Of a stretch of DNA of 64,000 nt, positions 33,405-41,886 are shown piece after piece; within the stretch, counting starts at the first letter, position 1, and the number at the start of each line of letters is the position of its first letter. The stretch covers positions 4,546,559 through 4,610,558 of the forward strand of contig NZ_CP095848.1 of assembly GCF_023101345.1 (NCBI RefSeq). The letters run 5' to 3'. The notes beneath the pieces are model-generated. The model ran no database searches. It saw only the letters and a program-made list of their open reading frames with translations, and was not told the DNA's origin. Origin of the DNA: Hymenobacter sublimis. GTDB taxonomy: Bacteria > Bacteroidota > Bacteroidia > Cytophagales > Hymenobacteraceae. Position numbers and translations under genes: made by a program.

Positions 33405-34976
33405 ATGGAAACCGGATTTACCAAGTGGATCATCGTCATTACGGTGGTGATGTGCTGCTTGCTGGAGCTCATTGATACCAGCATTGTAAACGTGGCCCTA
33501 ACCCAGATGATGGGCAACCTCTCGGCCACGCAGCAGGAAGTAAGCTGGGTGGTGGCCTCCTACGGCATTGCCAACGTGATTGTCATTCCGATGACGGGCT
33601 TTCTGGCCGAGCAGTTCGGCCGCAAAAACTACTACCTGTTCTCCGTGATTCTGTTCACCATTGCCTCCATGCTCTGCGGGCAAAGCACCAACATTTGGGA
33701 GCTGGTGGTGTTTCGCTTTATTCAGGGCATTGGTGGCGGCGCCCTCATGGCTACTTCCCAGGCTATTCTCATTGACACTTTTCCGCCCAAGCAGCTACCC
33801 TTGGGGCAAGCCCTGTTCGGCATGGGCGTCATCATTGGTCCTACCATTGGTCCTACCCTGGGCGGCTTTATTGTGGATAACTACGACTGGCCCTGGATTT
33901 TCTACGTGAACGTGCCGGTGGGTATTCTCGCCTCTATTTTCACGGTGCTGTTTATCCGCGACCCGGAGCGCATCAGGAACGCCATTCCGCGGCCCCTGCG
34001 CGAAATCGACTGGGCGGGTATCTTCCTGCTGATTCTGGGGGTAGGCTCCTTGCAGCTGGTACTGGAGCAGGGCGAAACTGAGGACTGGTTCGAGAGCCTG
34101 TACATCAACTTCTTTACCCTGATGGCCGTGGTTGGGATGGTGGGCTTTATCTGGCGTGAGCTGACGGCCCGGCAGCCCATCGTAGACCTACGGGTGCTCA
34201 CGCGCAGCCGCAACCTGGCAATCGGGGCGTTTCTGTCGTTTATTCTGGGGTTCGGGCTGTTTGCTTCGGTGTTCGTATTCCCAATTTTCTGCCAGCGCAT
34301 TCTGGGTTTCACGGCGGAGCAGACGGGCTACCTATTACTGCCGGGGGCCTTGCTTTCGGGCTTTATGATGCCGGTGGTGGGCAAGATGATTCAGGGCGGC
34401 GTCCCGCAGAAATACATTCTGCCCGTCGGCTTCACGGTCTTCTTCGTTTTCTCTTACTGGATGAGCACCCAGATTTCACCCACGGCCGGTGAGAGTGACT
34501 TCTTCTGGCCACTTATTCTGCGCGGGTTTGGGCTGGCCTTGCTGTTTCTGCCCATCACCACCATGTCGCTGTCGGGTATCAGTGGCAAGGATGCCGGGCA
34601 GGCCGCGGGCCTCACCGGCATGATTCGCCAGCTCGGCGGCTCGTTTGGGGTAGCGCTGGTCGGCACGTATTTGGAGCGCTCCATTGCCCAGAACCGAGAG
34701 GGTATTTCCTCCAACGTTTCCCTTTATGACCCCGAAACTCAGCAGCGCTTGCAGGGTCTCACGGCCAGCTTCATGAGCAAAGGCGCCAGCTTCATCGATG
34801 CCCAACAACAGGCCTACGCGGCCCTGGGCGGCATGATTATGAAGCAGACCTCCATCATCACCTACGCCCAAACCTTCCTGATGATTGGTGCCTTCTTCCT
34901 GCTGTGCCTACCCCTAATTCTGCTGGTGCAGCGCCCCAAGCCAGGAGAGAAAGTAGACCTGAACGCGGCCCACTAG
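33405..34976 (+). CDS. emrB: DHA2-family drug efflux transporter (EmrB/QacA type)
   Basis: The product is 523 residues from ATG 33405, with 14 predicted membrane helices. The first helix carries the DHA2 motif LIDTSIVNVALTQMMGNL (about 22-40), and GRKNYYLF and PTIGPTLGGFIVDNYDWPW appear further on. In Emr-type systems this proton-driven transporter works with the EmrA adaptor and TolC, both encoded upstream on the same strand. The order tolC-uspA-emrA-(antisense gene)-emrB suggests one operon interrupted by the insertion. A strong terminator follows 11 bp after the stop codon. Confidence 0.93.
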   Translation: METGFTKWIIVITVVMCCLLELIDTSIVNVALTQMMGNLSATQQEVSWVVASYGIANVIVIPMTGFLAEQFGRKNYYLFSVILFTIASMLCGQSTNIWELVVFRFIQGIGGGALMATSQAILIDTFPPKQLPLGQALFGMGVIIGPTIGPTLGGFIVDNYDWPWIFYVNVPVGILASIFTVLFIRDPERIRNAIPRPLREIDWAGIFLLILGVGSLQLVLEQGETEDWFESLYINFFTLMAVVGMVGFIWRELTARQPIVDLRVLTRSRNLAIGAFLSFILGFGLFASVFVFPIFCQRILGFTAEQTGYLLLPGALLSGFMMPVVGKMIQGGVPQKYILPVGFTVFFVFSYWMSTQISPTAGESDFFWPLILRGFGLALLFLPITTMSLSGISGKDAGQAAGLTGMIRQLGGSFGVALVGTYLERSIAQNREGISSNVSLYDPETQQRLQGLTASFMSKGASFIDAQQQAYAALGGMIMKQTSIITYAQTFLMIGAFFLLCLPLILLVQRPKPGEKVDLNAAH

Positions 34977-34987
34977 ATACCGCACGC

Positions 34988-35048
34988 CAAACACCTCACG
35001 TGAAAAAGCCGGTCCCAGCGGGACCGGCTTTTTCACGTGAGGTGTTTG
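34988..35048 (+). terminator. Rho-independent terminator after emrB
   Basis: The long perfect stem CAAACACCTCACGTGAAAAA with GCCGGTCCC pairs across a 3-base loop and is followed by a T-run within the arm (GGCTTTTTC). It ends the efflux operon. Confidence 0.88.
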
Positions 35049-35183
35049 AGGGTGTATGATTATGATGAGAGAGGTGGAAAGCATGTTGGTACAATTTTTC
35101 TCTTTTTGGGAAATATTTCTACCCGGCTATTGCATTCATTGGCGGGGTTTTGACGCTCACTTGTCTAAAATAGAGACAGCTAC

Positions 35184-35232
35184 TTAGGATGCTGGTTGCT
35201 AAACGGGTGAACACCCGCCACCTTAGCATCAC
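35184..35232 (+). other. Possible structured leader before the roadblock-like gene
   Basis: GATGCT (35189-35194) can pair with AGCATC (35225-35230), and an inner CGGGTG/CACCCG hairpin lies near 35204-35217. It lies about 45 bp upstream of the ATG at 35274. It resembles no riboswitch class I know, so it is only a low-confidence structural note. Confidence 0.25.
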
Positions 35233-35273
35233 GTTCTTCTGACGAGTATCTGAATCAGGGAATTAGACAACTT

Positions 35274-35702
35274 ATGGCTCTCCCTTTTCTCAACCGTTTG
35301 CAGGAGTTAGTAAAGCCCGGACCCGCGCCGGGCGAGTCGGGGCAGCAAGCCAAAGCCAAAGCTCGGCTGGAGGCAATCCGGGCGGCCCTGCCGGAACTGT
35401 TGGCCGTAGCCGTCATCGACATTGACAGTGGGCAGGCACTGGCAGCTCATAGCAATTCGCCGAAGCTAGCGCCCGCTAAAGCGGCAGCCCATAACGCTGA
35501 GGTGGTACGCCAAAAGCGCCGGGCTATTCAGGCATTAGCCCTCCCCGACGAGAAAATCGAGGACATCCTCATCACGCTAAGGGAGCAGCTACACCTGCTG
35601 CGCGTTACCCACGACGAACGGCACCTCTTATACCTAGTCGTTAGTCCACAAGACACTAACCTGGCCATTGCCCGCGACGTGCTGCGCACGCACAGCCACT
35701 AG
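35274..35702 (+). CDS. Roadblock/LC7-like protein, copy 1
   Basis: The product is 142 residues from ATG 35274. After an N-terminal helix rich in Lys/Ala, the region from about 40 has the LC7/MglB-like pattern: LLAVAVIDIDSGQALAAHSN, a helix with AEVVRQKRRAIQAL, then EDILITLREQLHLLRV and a final NLAIARDVLRT helix. It shares these blocks with the next gene (35767-36147), so they are tandem paralogues. MglB-type roadblock proteins regulate small GTPases in polarity or gliding, but no partner GTPase is in the window. The assignment is by pattern, not by search. Confidence 0.6.
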   Translation: MALPFLNRLQELVKPGPAPGESGQQAKAKARLEAIRAALPELLAVAVIDIDSGQALAAHSNSPKLAPAKAAAHNAEVVRQKRRAIQALALPDEKIEDILITLREQLHLLRVTHDERHLLYLVVSPQDTNLAIARDVLRTHSH

Positions 35703-35766
35703 CCTACGCTACGCACCTCTTTCACTTCCTAAGTCTTCATTTCAACCCCGTTACCACACTTTTTTC

Positions 35767-36147
35767 ATGGCGTACTCTACTAATAATGCCGCCGGCCAGG
35801 CCGTCCAGAACATCATCAATGATTTGCCTCAACTGCTAGCCGTTGCCATCGTCGACGTGCAGTCGGGCATGTCGCTGGCTTCCCACTCTAACTCTGCCTC
35901 ACTGAACCCCGAAACGGCCGCCGCTTACAACACCGAGGTTGTGCGTCAGAAGCAGAAGGCCATGACGGCCCTGAAGCTGCAGGGTGAAAGCATTGATGAT
36001 ATCCTTATCACGCTCACCAACCAGATTCACCTCATCAACCTGGCCGAAGGCGGTAAGAAGTTTATCTACCTGGCCGTGAACTCCCGCGACACCAACTTGG
36101 CCATTGCCCGCGACGTGCTGCGCCAGCAGGCCGAACTGCTCAAATAA
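35767..36147 (+). CDS. Roadblock/LC7-like protein, copy 2
   Basis: The product is 126 residues from ATG 35767 (MAYSTNNAAGQAVQNIINDL); the frame opens further upstream but only through the end of the first gene. It repeats the blocks of copy 1: LLAVAIVDVQSGMSLASHSN, AEVVRQKQKAM-like helix, DDILITLTNQIHLINLA and NLAIARDVLRQQ. It follows copy 1 by 64 bp on the same strand, so the two probably form one operon and may form a heterodimer, as roadblock proteins often dimerise. No signal peptide and no transmembrane segment are seen. Confidence 0.65.
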   Translation: MAYSTNNAAGQAVQNIINDLPQLLAVAIVDVQSGMSLASHSNSASLNPETAAAYNTEVVRQKQKAMTALKLQGESIDDILITLTNQIHLINLAEGGKKFIYLAVNSRDTNLAIARDVLRQQAELLK

Positions 36148-36338
36148 GGTAGCCGGCGACGCGGTAGCGACGGCCAGTTTGAGGTGGCTGAACGGCGTTT
36201 TCTGAGTTCTTCACTATTGTAGACAGGCGTTTAAACAACGCGAGAACCAGATACAGCCGTTCGCCCACAAACCAGCTTCGGACTACCCGGGCAAGTGCTG
36301 TGTATTACAAGTTATTCACCCTTAAAAACCAGCAGAGC

Positions 36339-37031
36339 ATGAAATTAACCTCTTCTCCTTTTCATCCTGAAACGGGTGAATTATTGCCCGTGTACCGCGA
36401 CGCCTACCTGCGCGGCGATTTGTCAAGCGAAAACATTGCGGCGGTAGATAAGTACCTGAAACGCAACCACCAACTGGCCGACAACACCCTGGTGCGCTTT
36501 CATGAAATGAAGCAAGACGGCGAGCAAGTACGGCCCGTGGGCTGGGTGCAGCGTCAGTTTGACTTGATTCGGACGGAGCCCCAGCGCTTTCGGCGGCGCG
36601 CGGCTACACTGGTGGCCGGTGCCGGTCTGCTGGCGGGCGTTTCTATGGCGGCTACCAACTTGCCCGCCACTGGCACTACCCCCACCGAAGCTGCCCTTAG
36701 CGAGGCTGCAGTAGCAGAGGCCAGCAGCATAGCCAGTATGCGAATGGTAACGGTGCACGGCCGCATTCTGGATGAAAATGGCCGCCCCTTGGTGGGAGCC
36801 ACGGTGCTCGATAAAGCTACCGGCCGCGGTACCGGCACCGATGCCCAGGGTAACTACGCGTTGCGCCTACCAGCCAGCCAAGCTACCAAGCTGCAATATG
36901 GCTACGGCGGCTACGCCGACGAGGAGCTTTCCCTGCGGGGCAGCTACACCCAGAACGTAACGCTGGTGCCGCGCGAGCCAGAAATGGCCGCCGCTGCCCC
37001 CGCCAAACGGCACCGGTGGTTGTTTTTCTAA
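36339..37031 (+). CDS. Anti-sigma-like membrane protein with carboxypeptidase-regulatory domain
   Basis: The product is 230 residues from ATG 36339 (MKLTSSPFHPETGELLPVYR); a GTG at 36300 would add 13 residues. The first about 85 residues (YLRGDLSSENIAAVDKYLKR and MKQDGEQVRPVGWVQRQFDL) recall the zinc-less anti-sigma (anti-FecI-like) N terminus. A membrane helix (about 88-105) follows, then a carboxypeptidase-regulatory-like beta domain (about 136-215) with GRILDENGRPLVGATVLDK and GTDAQGNYALRLP. No TonB-dependent receptor is adjacent, so it may be an orphan signalling or envelope-anchored protein. A shared terminator separates it from the convergent lipoprotein gene. Confidence 0.6.
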   Translation: MKLTSSPFHPETGELLPVYRDAYLRGDLSSENIAAVDKYLKRNHQLADNTLVRFHEMKQDGEQVRPVGWVQRQFDLIRTEPQRFRRRAATLVAGAGLLAGVSMAATNLPATGTTPTEAALSEAAVAEASSIASMRMVTVHGRILDENGRPLVGATVLDKATGRGTGTDAQGNYALRLPASQATKLQYGYGGYADEELSLRGSYTQNVTLVPREPEMAAAAPAKRHRWLFF

Positions 37032-37064
37032 ACCGCCAGCTAGGCTAGTAACCCATGGGTTGCG

Positions 37065-37126
37065 CAATCAGCCAGCATAAAAACCCCTCCACGGTAGCGT
37101 GGAGGGGTTTTTATGCTGGCTGATTG
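37065..37126. terminator. Bidirectional rho-independent terminator
   Basis: CAATCAGCCAGCATAAAAAC then CCCTCCAC forms a long stem with its complement, around loop GGTAGC-like bases, with a T-run on the right side and an A-run on the left. It serves the two convergent genes at 36339-37031 and 37136-38173. Confidence 0.9.
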
Positions 37127-37135
37127 CTGGTTAGA

Positions 37136-38173
37136 CTATTGATATTGGATGTAGAGGGGCTTGGGCGTTAGCTCAGATAGCACCTCTTTGGGCGTCATGA
37201 TGTGGTGGGGCTTGGGCCGGGCATCGTACTCGTAGAACAGCTTAAAGCCCGTGTACTGCACCGGCTCGGTCTGGATGTAATCGTGGTAGGAGTCCTTCTT
37301 TAGGGTCGGCTCACCGTGGCCGTCCATGTGCATTACAATCTGCACGCGCGGGTCCAGCTTGATGTTCTTGTAATTGGTAATCATCTTCCGAGTGAAGCGG
37401 TGCACCGTCAGTACTTTGGGCGGCAGCTTATTTTCGCTCACAATGCGGGCCAGGAAGTTTACCGTGAAGTTCACGTCCTTGGCATCAAGAGTGCCGATTT
37501 TCTGGTTGGGCCGCACCCCGGGCATGGTGGCCAGCGAAAATTCCGGGTCGATGCCCAAGTGCACGATGGGGTCTTTCAAGTACTGCTCCAGCTTGGGCAA
37601 CTCGGCCTCCAGGGTGCTGTGACCCGGCTGCACGTCCAGAAACAGGATGCAGTTGTGCTCCTTGGCCCAGCTGAGCACTTCCTCAATGGTAGCCTTAGAG
37701 TTCATCAGGCGCCACTTACCATCCTTGCCGGGCGTGCCCTGGGCCGTGATGGTTACGTTGTGCAAAGCGGCCTGCACCGGAATCGATGGATCGGCTTCTT
37801 GCCACTCCTTCAGCACGCCCGCAAACTTGCGGAACATCTGCTCCTTGGGCTCCCGACCCAGAATACCCATGCCCTTCGAGCGGATATTACCATAGAAAGC
37901 CACAATGCGGTGACCGGGCAGAATGGCGCCGGGCAGCTGGCCGTTTTTCTTGGCAATGGAGTCCGCCTTAAGCGAGTCGCGCTGCATGGCGGCCCGTTTC
38001 AGCGCGACGGTGTCTACTACCACGGGCTTGGCCGAGTCGGCGGCGGTGGAGGGAGTTTCCGCGTCGGTGCCGGAGCGGGAGCCGCAGCCAGACAAGGTAG
38101 TGAGGGTAAAGGCGAGGCCCAGGGAAGCCAGCGCGGGGGCCGTCAGGCGGGTGAAGGTCCGGAAATAAGACAC
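37136..38173 (-). CDS. Lipoprotein of unknown function, TIM-barrel-like
   Basis: The product is 345 residues and starts at GTG 38173. The N terminus ends in a lipobox (TLTTLSGC, Cys about 30), so it is anchored in a membrane. A Ser/Ala-rich linker is followed by a conserved globular part starting HRIVAFYGNIRSKGMGILG, with HNVTITAQGTPG, DVQPGHSTLEAELPKL, GIDPEFSLATMPG and VLTVHRFTRKM, which looks like strands and helices of a TIM barrel. I cannot name an enzyme activity. No operon partner: it is convergent with the upstream gene and separated by 192 bp from the M56 gene. Confidence 0.7.
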   Translation of the reverse strand: MSYFRTFTRLTAPALASLGLAFTLTTLSGCGSRSGTDAETPSTAADSAKPVVVDTVALKRAAMQRDSLKADSIAKKNGQLPGAILPGHRIVAFYGNIRSKGMGILGREPKEQMFRKFAGVLKEWQEADPSIPVQAALHNVTITAQGTPGKDGKWRLMNSKATIEEVLSWAKEHNCILFLDVQPGHSTLEAELPKLEQYLKDPIVHLGIDPEFSLATMPGVRPNQKIGTLDAKDVNFTVNFLARIVSENKLPPKVLTVHRFTRKMITNYKNIKLDPRVQIVMHMDGHGEPTLKKDSYHDYIQTEPVQYTGFKLFYEYDARPKPHHIMTPKEVLSELTPKPLYIQYQ

Positions 38174-38365
38174 TGAAGGAAAACGAATTGAAGGCGAAGA
38201 CAGCCTCTAAGGTAGCGGGTTTCCGGCTGAAAAGTGGAATGTATACTTCTGGTAGGTGGTCTTCAACTAGTATTTAATAGGGTTTTAATGGGAAGCAACG
38301 CCGCCTCCCGGTTTCAGGGCTTGGCAACACCTGAAGCCGGAAGGCGGGCCTGAGCTACCCTGCCT

Positions 38366-39787
38366 TTAGGGGGTAAAGGTGATAGGAACAGTATATAACA
38401 CGGCCACGGCCTTACCATCCTGGCGGCCAGGCTGCCACCTGCCTGGTAGGTTACGTACGGCGTTCAGCGCTACTTCATTTAAGGCCTGTGCCGCGGGCGT
38501 AGTAAGGGTAGCTACCATCTGCTCGCCATCTGCGCCGAAGTCCTTAACCTGGCCTTGAATTGCTTCCCTGATATAAATATTCTGTAGGGAGCCATCGGCG
38601 GCTACTATAAATGTTATAAACACTCGGCCACCTAACTTTTCTGCCTTCGCCACGGCGGGGTATTGGGCTAGCTTCCCAATATCAGCCAGCAATTGCTTTG
38701 AACCTCCAGCATACTCTGGCATCTGCTCAACATAGGTGTAGGCGGGTGGCAGCGGTGGGGCCGGAGCTTCCTCAGCGAGCGGCGACGGTGGCGGTGCCGG
38801 CATATTGTCTTGGGCGGCGGTGGCCGGATTGGCTGGAGACGTGGCTTTTTCGCAGGCAACGGTTAGCAGCAGTACCGCCCCCAGGGGCAGGGCCAGCCAC
38901 TGCTTCCAGCGCCGAATAGGAGATTGAGAGGTAAGCATACGGATACGGGTAAGAATGAGAGATTGAGTGAAGGAATGGGTAAGCGGTAACGTAGGGTGGA
39001 ACTGGCGCAGGGCCAGGCGCGCCAGTAGCGCCGCGTACAGCTCGGCGGCGGCCGTAGGTGTGGCCGCAGCAGAAGGGGCTAGCGCGGCTGAGTCGGCTAG
39101 AAATTCGTGGGTAGTTTCCAGAGCCCGGGGGTACAAGTGCACGAAGGGGCAGGGCCAGAGCAGGGCCCGCGCCACCTCCAGCAGCAGCCGCTGCCGGGTG
39201 TGCCGCTGCTGCACGTGCGCTACCTCATGGGCCAGCACGACTTCCGCCTCGGCGGACGTGAGCGAAGCGGTTTCATCCCAGAACACCCAGCGCCCGAAAG
39301 AGCTAACCGGCCGCTGCCCACCCGTAAGCACCAGGATGTAATCGGGGTGTTTCTGCCGCGGCCAGCGGCGGGTAGTTAGCCACAACTGCAGCACCTGCAG
39401 GCCAAGCCGGGCTAGCAGCGCCAGGGTTACCAGCAGATAGAGCAAGGGCAACCAAGCCAGCAAGTACACATCCGAAAGTTCGGGCCGGGTGCCGGTAGCG
39501 GTGATGCGCACAGTAGGTAGCAGGCCGCCAGCCAGAAGGGAACTGCCTGCTAAAACGCCCCAGCGCGGGAGTAACCCCGTGAGGGCCGGGGCCGCAACTT
39601 CCAGCAGCACGGGCAGCGCCAGCACTAGCCAGGGAGTTAGCAGCAGAAACCGGCGGTTATAGTGAAAGCACCGCTCCCGGCGCAGGGCGAGGTAGTAAAA
39701 GGCCCACCCTGCACCCAAGGCCAGCGTGCTTTGCACCAGCCAGTTAAGCAGGTCGGTTGGGGTCGTCGGGAGTAGGAGGGTCAGCAT
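38366..39787 (-). CDS. M56 (BlaR1-like) membrane peptidase with TonB-like C-terminal domain
   Basis: The product is 473 residues from ATG 39787, which overlaps the end of blaI by 44 bp; longer frames are artefacts of the overlap. Membrane helices lie at about 18-36, 50-68, 85-110 and 290-310. The M56 zinc motif HEVAH is at 187-191, with a downstream EFLAD glutamate. The C terminus (about 375-473) is a TonB-type domain (KLGGRVFITFIVAADGSLQ and LNAVRNLPGRWQP). In this family the sensor cleaves its cognate BlaI repressor or other proteins on signal. The 44-bp overlap with blaI argues for translational coupling. Confidence 0.9.
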   Translation of the reverse strand: MLTLLLPTTPTDLLNWLVQSTLALGAGWAFYYLALRRERCFHYNRRFLLLTPWLVLALPVLLEVAAPALTGLLPRWGVLAGSSLLAGGLLPTVRITATGTRPELSDVYLLAWLPLLYLLVTLALLARLGLQVLQLWLTTRRWPRQKHPDYILVLTGGQRPVSSFGRWVFWDETASLTSAEAEVVLAHEVAHVQQRHTRQRLLLEVARALLWPCPFVHLYPRALETTHEFLADSAALAPSAAATPTAAAELYAALLARLALRQFHPTLPLTHSFTQSLILTRIRMLTSQSPIRRWKQWLALPLGAVLLLTVACEKATSPANPATAAQDNMPAPPPSPLAEEAPAPPLPPAYTYVEQMPEYAGGSKQLLADIGKLAQYPAVAKAEKLGGRVFITFIVAADGSLQNIYIREAIQGQVKDFGADGEQMVATLTTPAAQALNEVALNAVRNLPGRWQPGRQDGKAVAVLYTVPITFTP

Positions 39788-40175
39788 CGGGCGGCGGGGT
39801 AGCAGAAGATGACTGGGCATGACGGAGCAGCTCGTCGAGCTGCTGGGTATCGAGGTTTTCTTCTTTGGCGAAAAAGGAAACCAGCCGGGTAAACGACCCG
39901 CCGAAGTACCCGCCCAGCAGCTTGCGCAGGGAAAAGCGGCGGTACTCGTCTTGGGCAATGAGGGGGTAGTAGCGGTGGGTGCGCCCAAAGGCTTCGTGGC
40001 CCACAAAGCCCTTTTGCTCCAGAATGCGGATGATGGTGGAAACGGTGGTGTAGGCCGGGGTAGGGGCGGGTAACTCCGGCACCACGTCCTTCACGAAAGA
40101 AGGGCCGCGCAGCCACAGTACCTGCATTACCTGTTCTTCGGCGCGGGTAAGCTCTGGAAATGATGGGTCAGACAT
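39744..40175 (-). CDS. BlaI/MecI/CopY-type repressor
   Basis: The product is 143 residues from ATG 40175. The N-terminal winged helix includes FPELTRAEEQVMQVLWLRG, YTTVSTIIRILEQKGFVGH and the KGFVGHEAFGRTHRYYPLI stretch, typical of BlaI repressors. It overlaps the M56 gene by 44 bp. A 16-bp palindrome at 40216-40231 covers its -7 box and is a likely autoregulatory operator. In BlaI/BlaR1 pairs the peptidase inactivates the repressor; here no beta-lactamase is next to it. Confidence 0.92.
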   Translation of the reverse strand: MSDPSFPELTRAEEQVMQVLWLRGPSFVKDVVPELPAPTPAYTTVSTIIRILEQKGFVGHEAFGRTHRYYPLIAQDEYRRFSLRKLLGGYFGGSFTRLVSFFAKEENLDTQQLDELLRHAQSSSATPPPDADPPTPDDPNRPA

Positions 40176-40215
40176 GAAGGATGTGCTAGTGTGATTCTAA
40201 TGTATGACTATATTT

Positions 40216-40254
40216 TTAGTTTTAAAACTAATTATTTAGATAAACATGTTCAAA
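40216..40254 (-). promoter_or_regulatory. Promoter and palindromic operator of the blaI-M56 operon
   Basis: On the minus strand TTTG (40254-40251), 20 bases, then TAGTTTTA (40230-40223) fit the Bacteroidota TTTG-N19/20-TAnnTTTG promoter with A for the final G. The 16-bp perfect palindrome TTAGTTTTAAAACTAA (40216-40231) overlaps the -7 box and would block RNA polymerase when bound by BlaI. The rest of the 376-bp gap to 40551 holds an inverted repeat CTGGGCAC/GTGCCCAG at 40403-40410 and 40435-40442; no gene is seen there. Confidence 0.55.
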
Positions 40255-40551
40255 GTCATTTTTTAAGTAGCCATTGCGCGTTATCTTCTGGAGAAGATGC
40301 GCTTGCGCAGCAGCTGAATCAGCTGGCATGCTGACGCCGCCAGCCTACCCCCCTAATTCGGGCAAGCACCACGGCTGCGGCCCGTAGACTGTTAACTACT
40401 GACTGGGCACTCCTTATATAGTGTACTGTGCCGTGTGCCCAGCCTAAAAAAGTACTTGCTACCGTTCTAGTTGGCCGTGTAAATAGTACCCGATAGTAGT
40501 AAAGCAGGAACAAGCCTGGCTGCCGACGGTGTTAAGGCTCCAGATACTTCA

Positions 40552-41808
40552 TTGTCAAAACCTTCCTCTGTGACTATACCTTCCTTACGCCGCGTCCTGG
40601 CTCGTCCGGCGGGCAACTGCCTGCTGTGGCTGAGCATGTTGCTGCTCGTGGCTCCTAGCTGCAAAAGCAACTCGCCGGAGCCCACGGCGGCTAGCCCTAC
40701 CGCGCCCCCACCTACCCCGGAACCTACCCCTACTGTACTGGTTGGTAGTACCCTAATTGGGGAATACAGCACGGCTACTCTGGCCGGGCGGGTAGGCGAC
40801 ATTCCGTTAGTAGGGGCCTTGGCCCGCTTTCCCATTAAGGTGTACCGCCTCACTTATACCACCCGCAACACCGATGGCAAGGCCATTACGGCTTCGGGTG
40901 CGGTGCTGGTGCCCGTAACCACGCAGGCGCTGCCGGTAATCAGCTACCAGCACGGCACGTTGCGGCCCGATGATGAGGACCGGGCGCCTTCCTACTACAA
41001 CTCCGGCAGCGAGCTGTGGTCGGCGGTTTCAGTGCTGGCTTCTACGGGCTACGTGGTTTCGGCTCCCGACTACATTGGCTACGGCGCCTCCAAGGCCCAG
41101 CACCACCCCTACGAGCATGGGGCTTCCCTGGCCTCAGCCTCGGCCGATATGCTGCGGGCTGCCCGGGAGTTTTGTAAGCAGCAGAACATTGCCGTAAATC
41201 AGAAGAATTTCCTGCTGGGCTACTCGGAGGGCGGTTACGCCACTATGGCCCTGCACAAGCTGCTGGAGGAGAAGTACGCCGCTGAACTGCCAGTTACGGC
41301 CAGTGCCCCCGGCGCGGGTGCCTACCACAAAACGGCCTTTGCCCAGTACATTCTAAAGTCGGATCAGCCCCTGAATTTTCTGAGCACCTACGTGTGGGTC
41401 CTCACGACGTACAACCGCGTGTACGGGCTGAACCGGCCGCTGTCCGCCTATTTCAAAGAGCCTTACGCCACCCGCCTGCAGGCAAATCCGTTCAGCTCCG
41501 TGCCCAGCTTGCCTTCCCAACTTTTCGCCGATTCTTTTAAGCAGGCAGTGCTCAACAACACCGATGCCCCCCTCACGGCCGCCTTCCGCGACAACGACCT
41601 CCACGACTGGCGGCCCAAAGCGCCCCTAGCGCTTTTCCACGGCACCGCCGATGACTACGTGCCCTTCTTCAACTCCCAGGATGCCTACAATGCCATGCGG
41701 GCCCGCGGAGCCACCCAGGTGCAGCTAAAGCCCATTCAGGGCGGTAACCACTTTACTTCGGTGGGTACCTACACGCTCCAGGCCTTTGCCTTCATTTCTC
41801 AGTATTAA
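40552..41808 (+). CDS. Alpha/beta-hydrolase lipoprotein
   Basis: The product is 418 residues from TTG 40552; the true start is uncertain because no ATG precedes the hydrophobic signal (LLWLSMLLLVAPSC). The APSC box before Cys about 37 suggests a lipoprotein, though it is not a perfect lipobox. The triad is visible: nucleophile Ser225 in GYSEG, Asp367 in FHGTADDYVPF and His400 in GGNHF. An SGSELWSAVSVLASTGYVV region and the YIGYGAS motif fit secretory-lipase-like hydrolases. The substrate is unknown. A strong terminator follows 20 bp after the stop. Confidence 0.82.
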   Translation: MSKPSSVTIPSLRRVLARPAGNCLLWLSMLLLVAPSCKSNSPEPTAASPTAPPPTPEPTPTVLVGSTLIGEYSTATLAGRVGDIPLVGALARFPIKVYRLTYTTRNTDGKAITASGAVLVPVTTQALPVISYQHGTLRPDDEDRAPSYYNSGSELWSAVSVLASTGYVVSAPDYIGYGASKAQHHPYEHGASLASASADMLRAAREFCKQQNIAVNQKNFLLGYSEGGYATMALHKLLEEKYAAELPVTASAPGAGAYHKTAFAQYILKSDQPLNFLSTYVWVLTTYNRVYGLNRPLSAYFKEPYATRLQANPFSSVPSLPSQLFADSFKQAVLNNTDAPLTAAFRDNDLHDWRPKAPLALFHGTADDYVPFFNSQDAYNAMRARGATQVQLKPIQGGNHFTSVGTYTLQAFAFISQY

Positions 41809-41828
41809 AGCTGTCTGATAATACTTTA

Positions 41829-41870
41829 TAAAAAAGGCCCGCCTGTTACTTCAGCAGGCGGGCCTTTTTT
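41829..41870. terminator. Rho-independent terminator between hydrolase and membrane protein genes
   Basis: AAAAAAGGCCCGCCTG at 41830 pairs with CAGGCGGGCCTTTTTT at 41855-41870; T-runs on both strands make it bidirectional, which suits the convergent genes. Confidence 0.9.
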
Positions 41871-41886
41871 GCGCGCTGATTACTTG

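Noticed and set aside
35184..35232. Riboswitch
   Set aside because: The hairpins match no riboswitch class I know, and the neighbouring genes give no metabolite clue.
37316..38176. Long forward frame opposite the lipoprotein gene
   Set aside because: It overlaps fully with a minus-strand gene that has a lipobox and a coherent protein; the forward frame is rich in Gly, Leu and His without domains.
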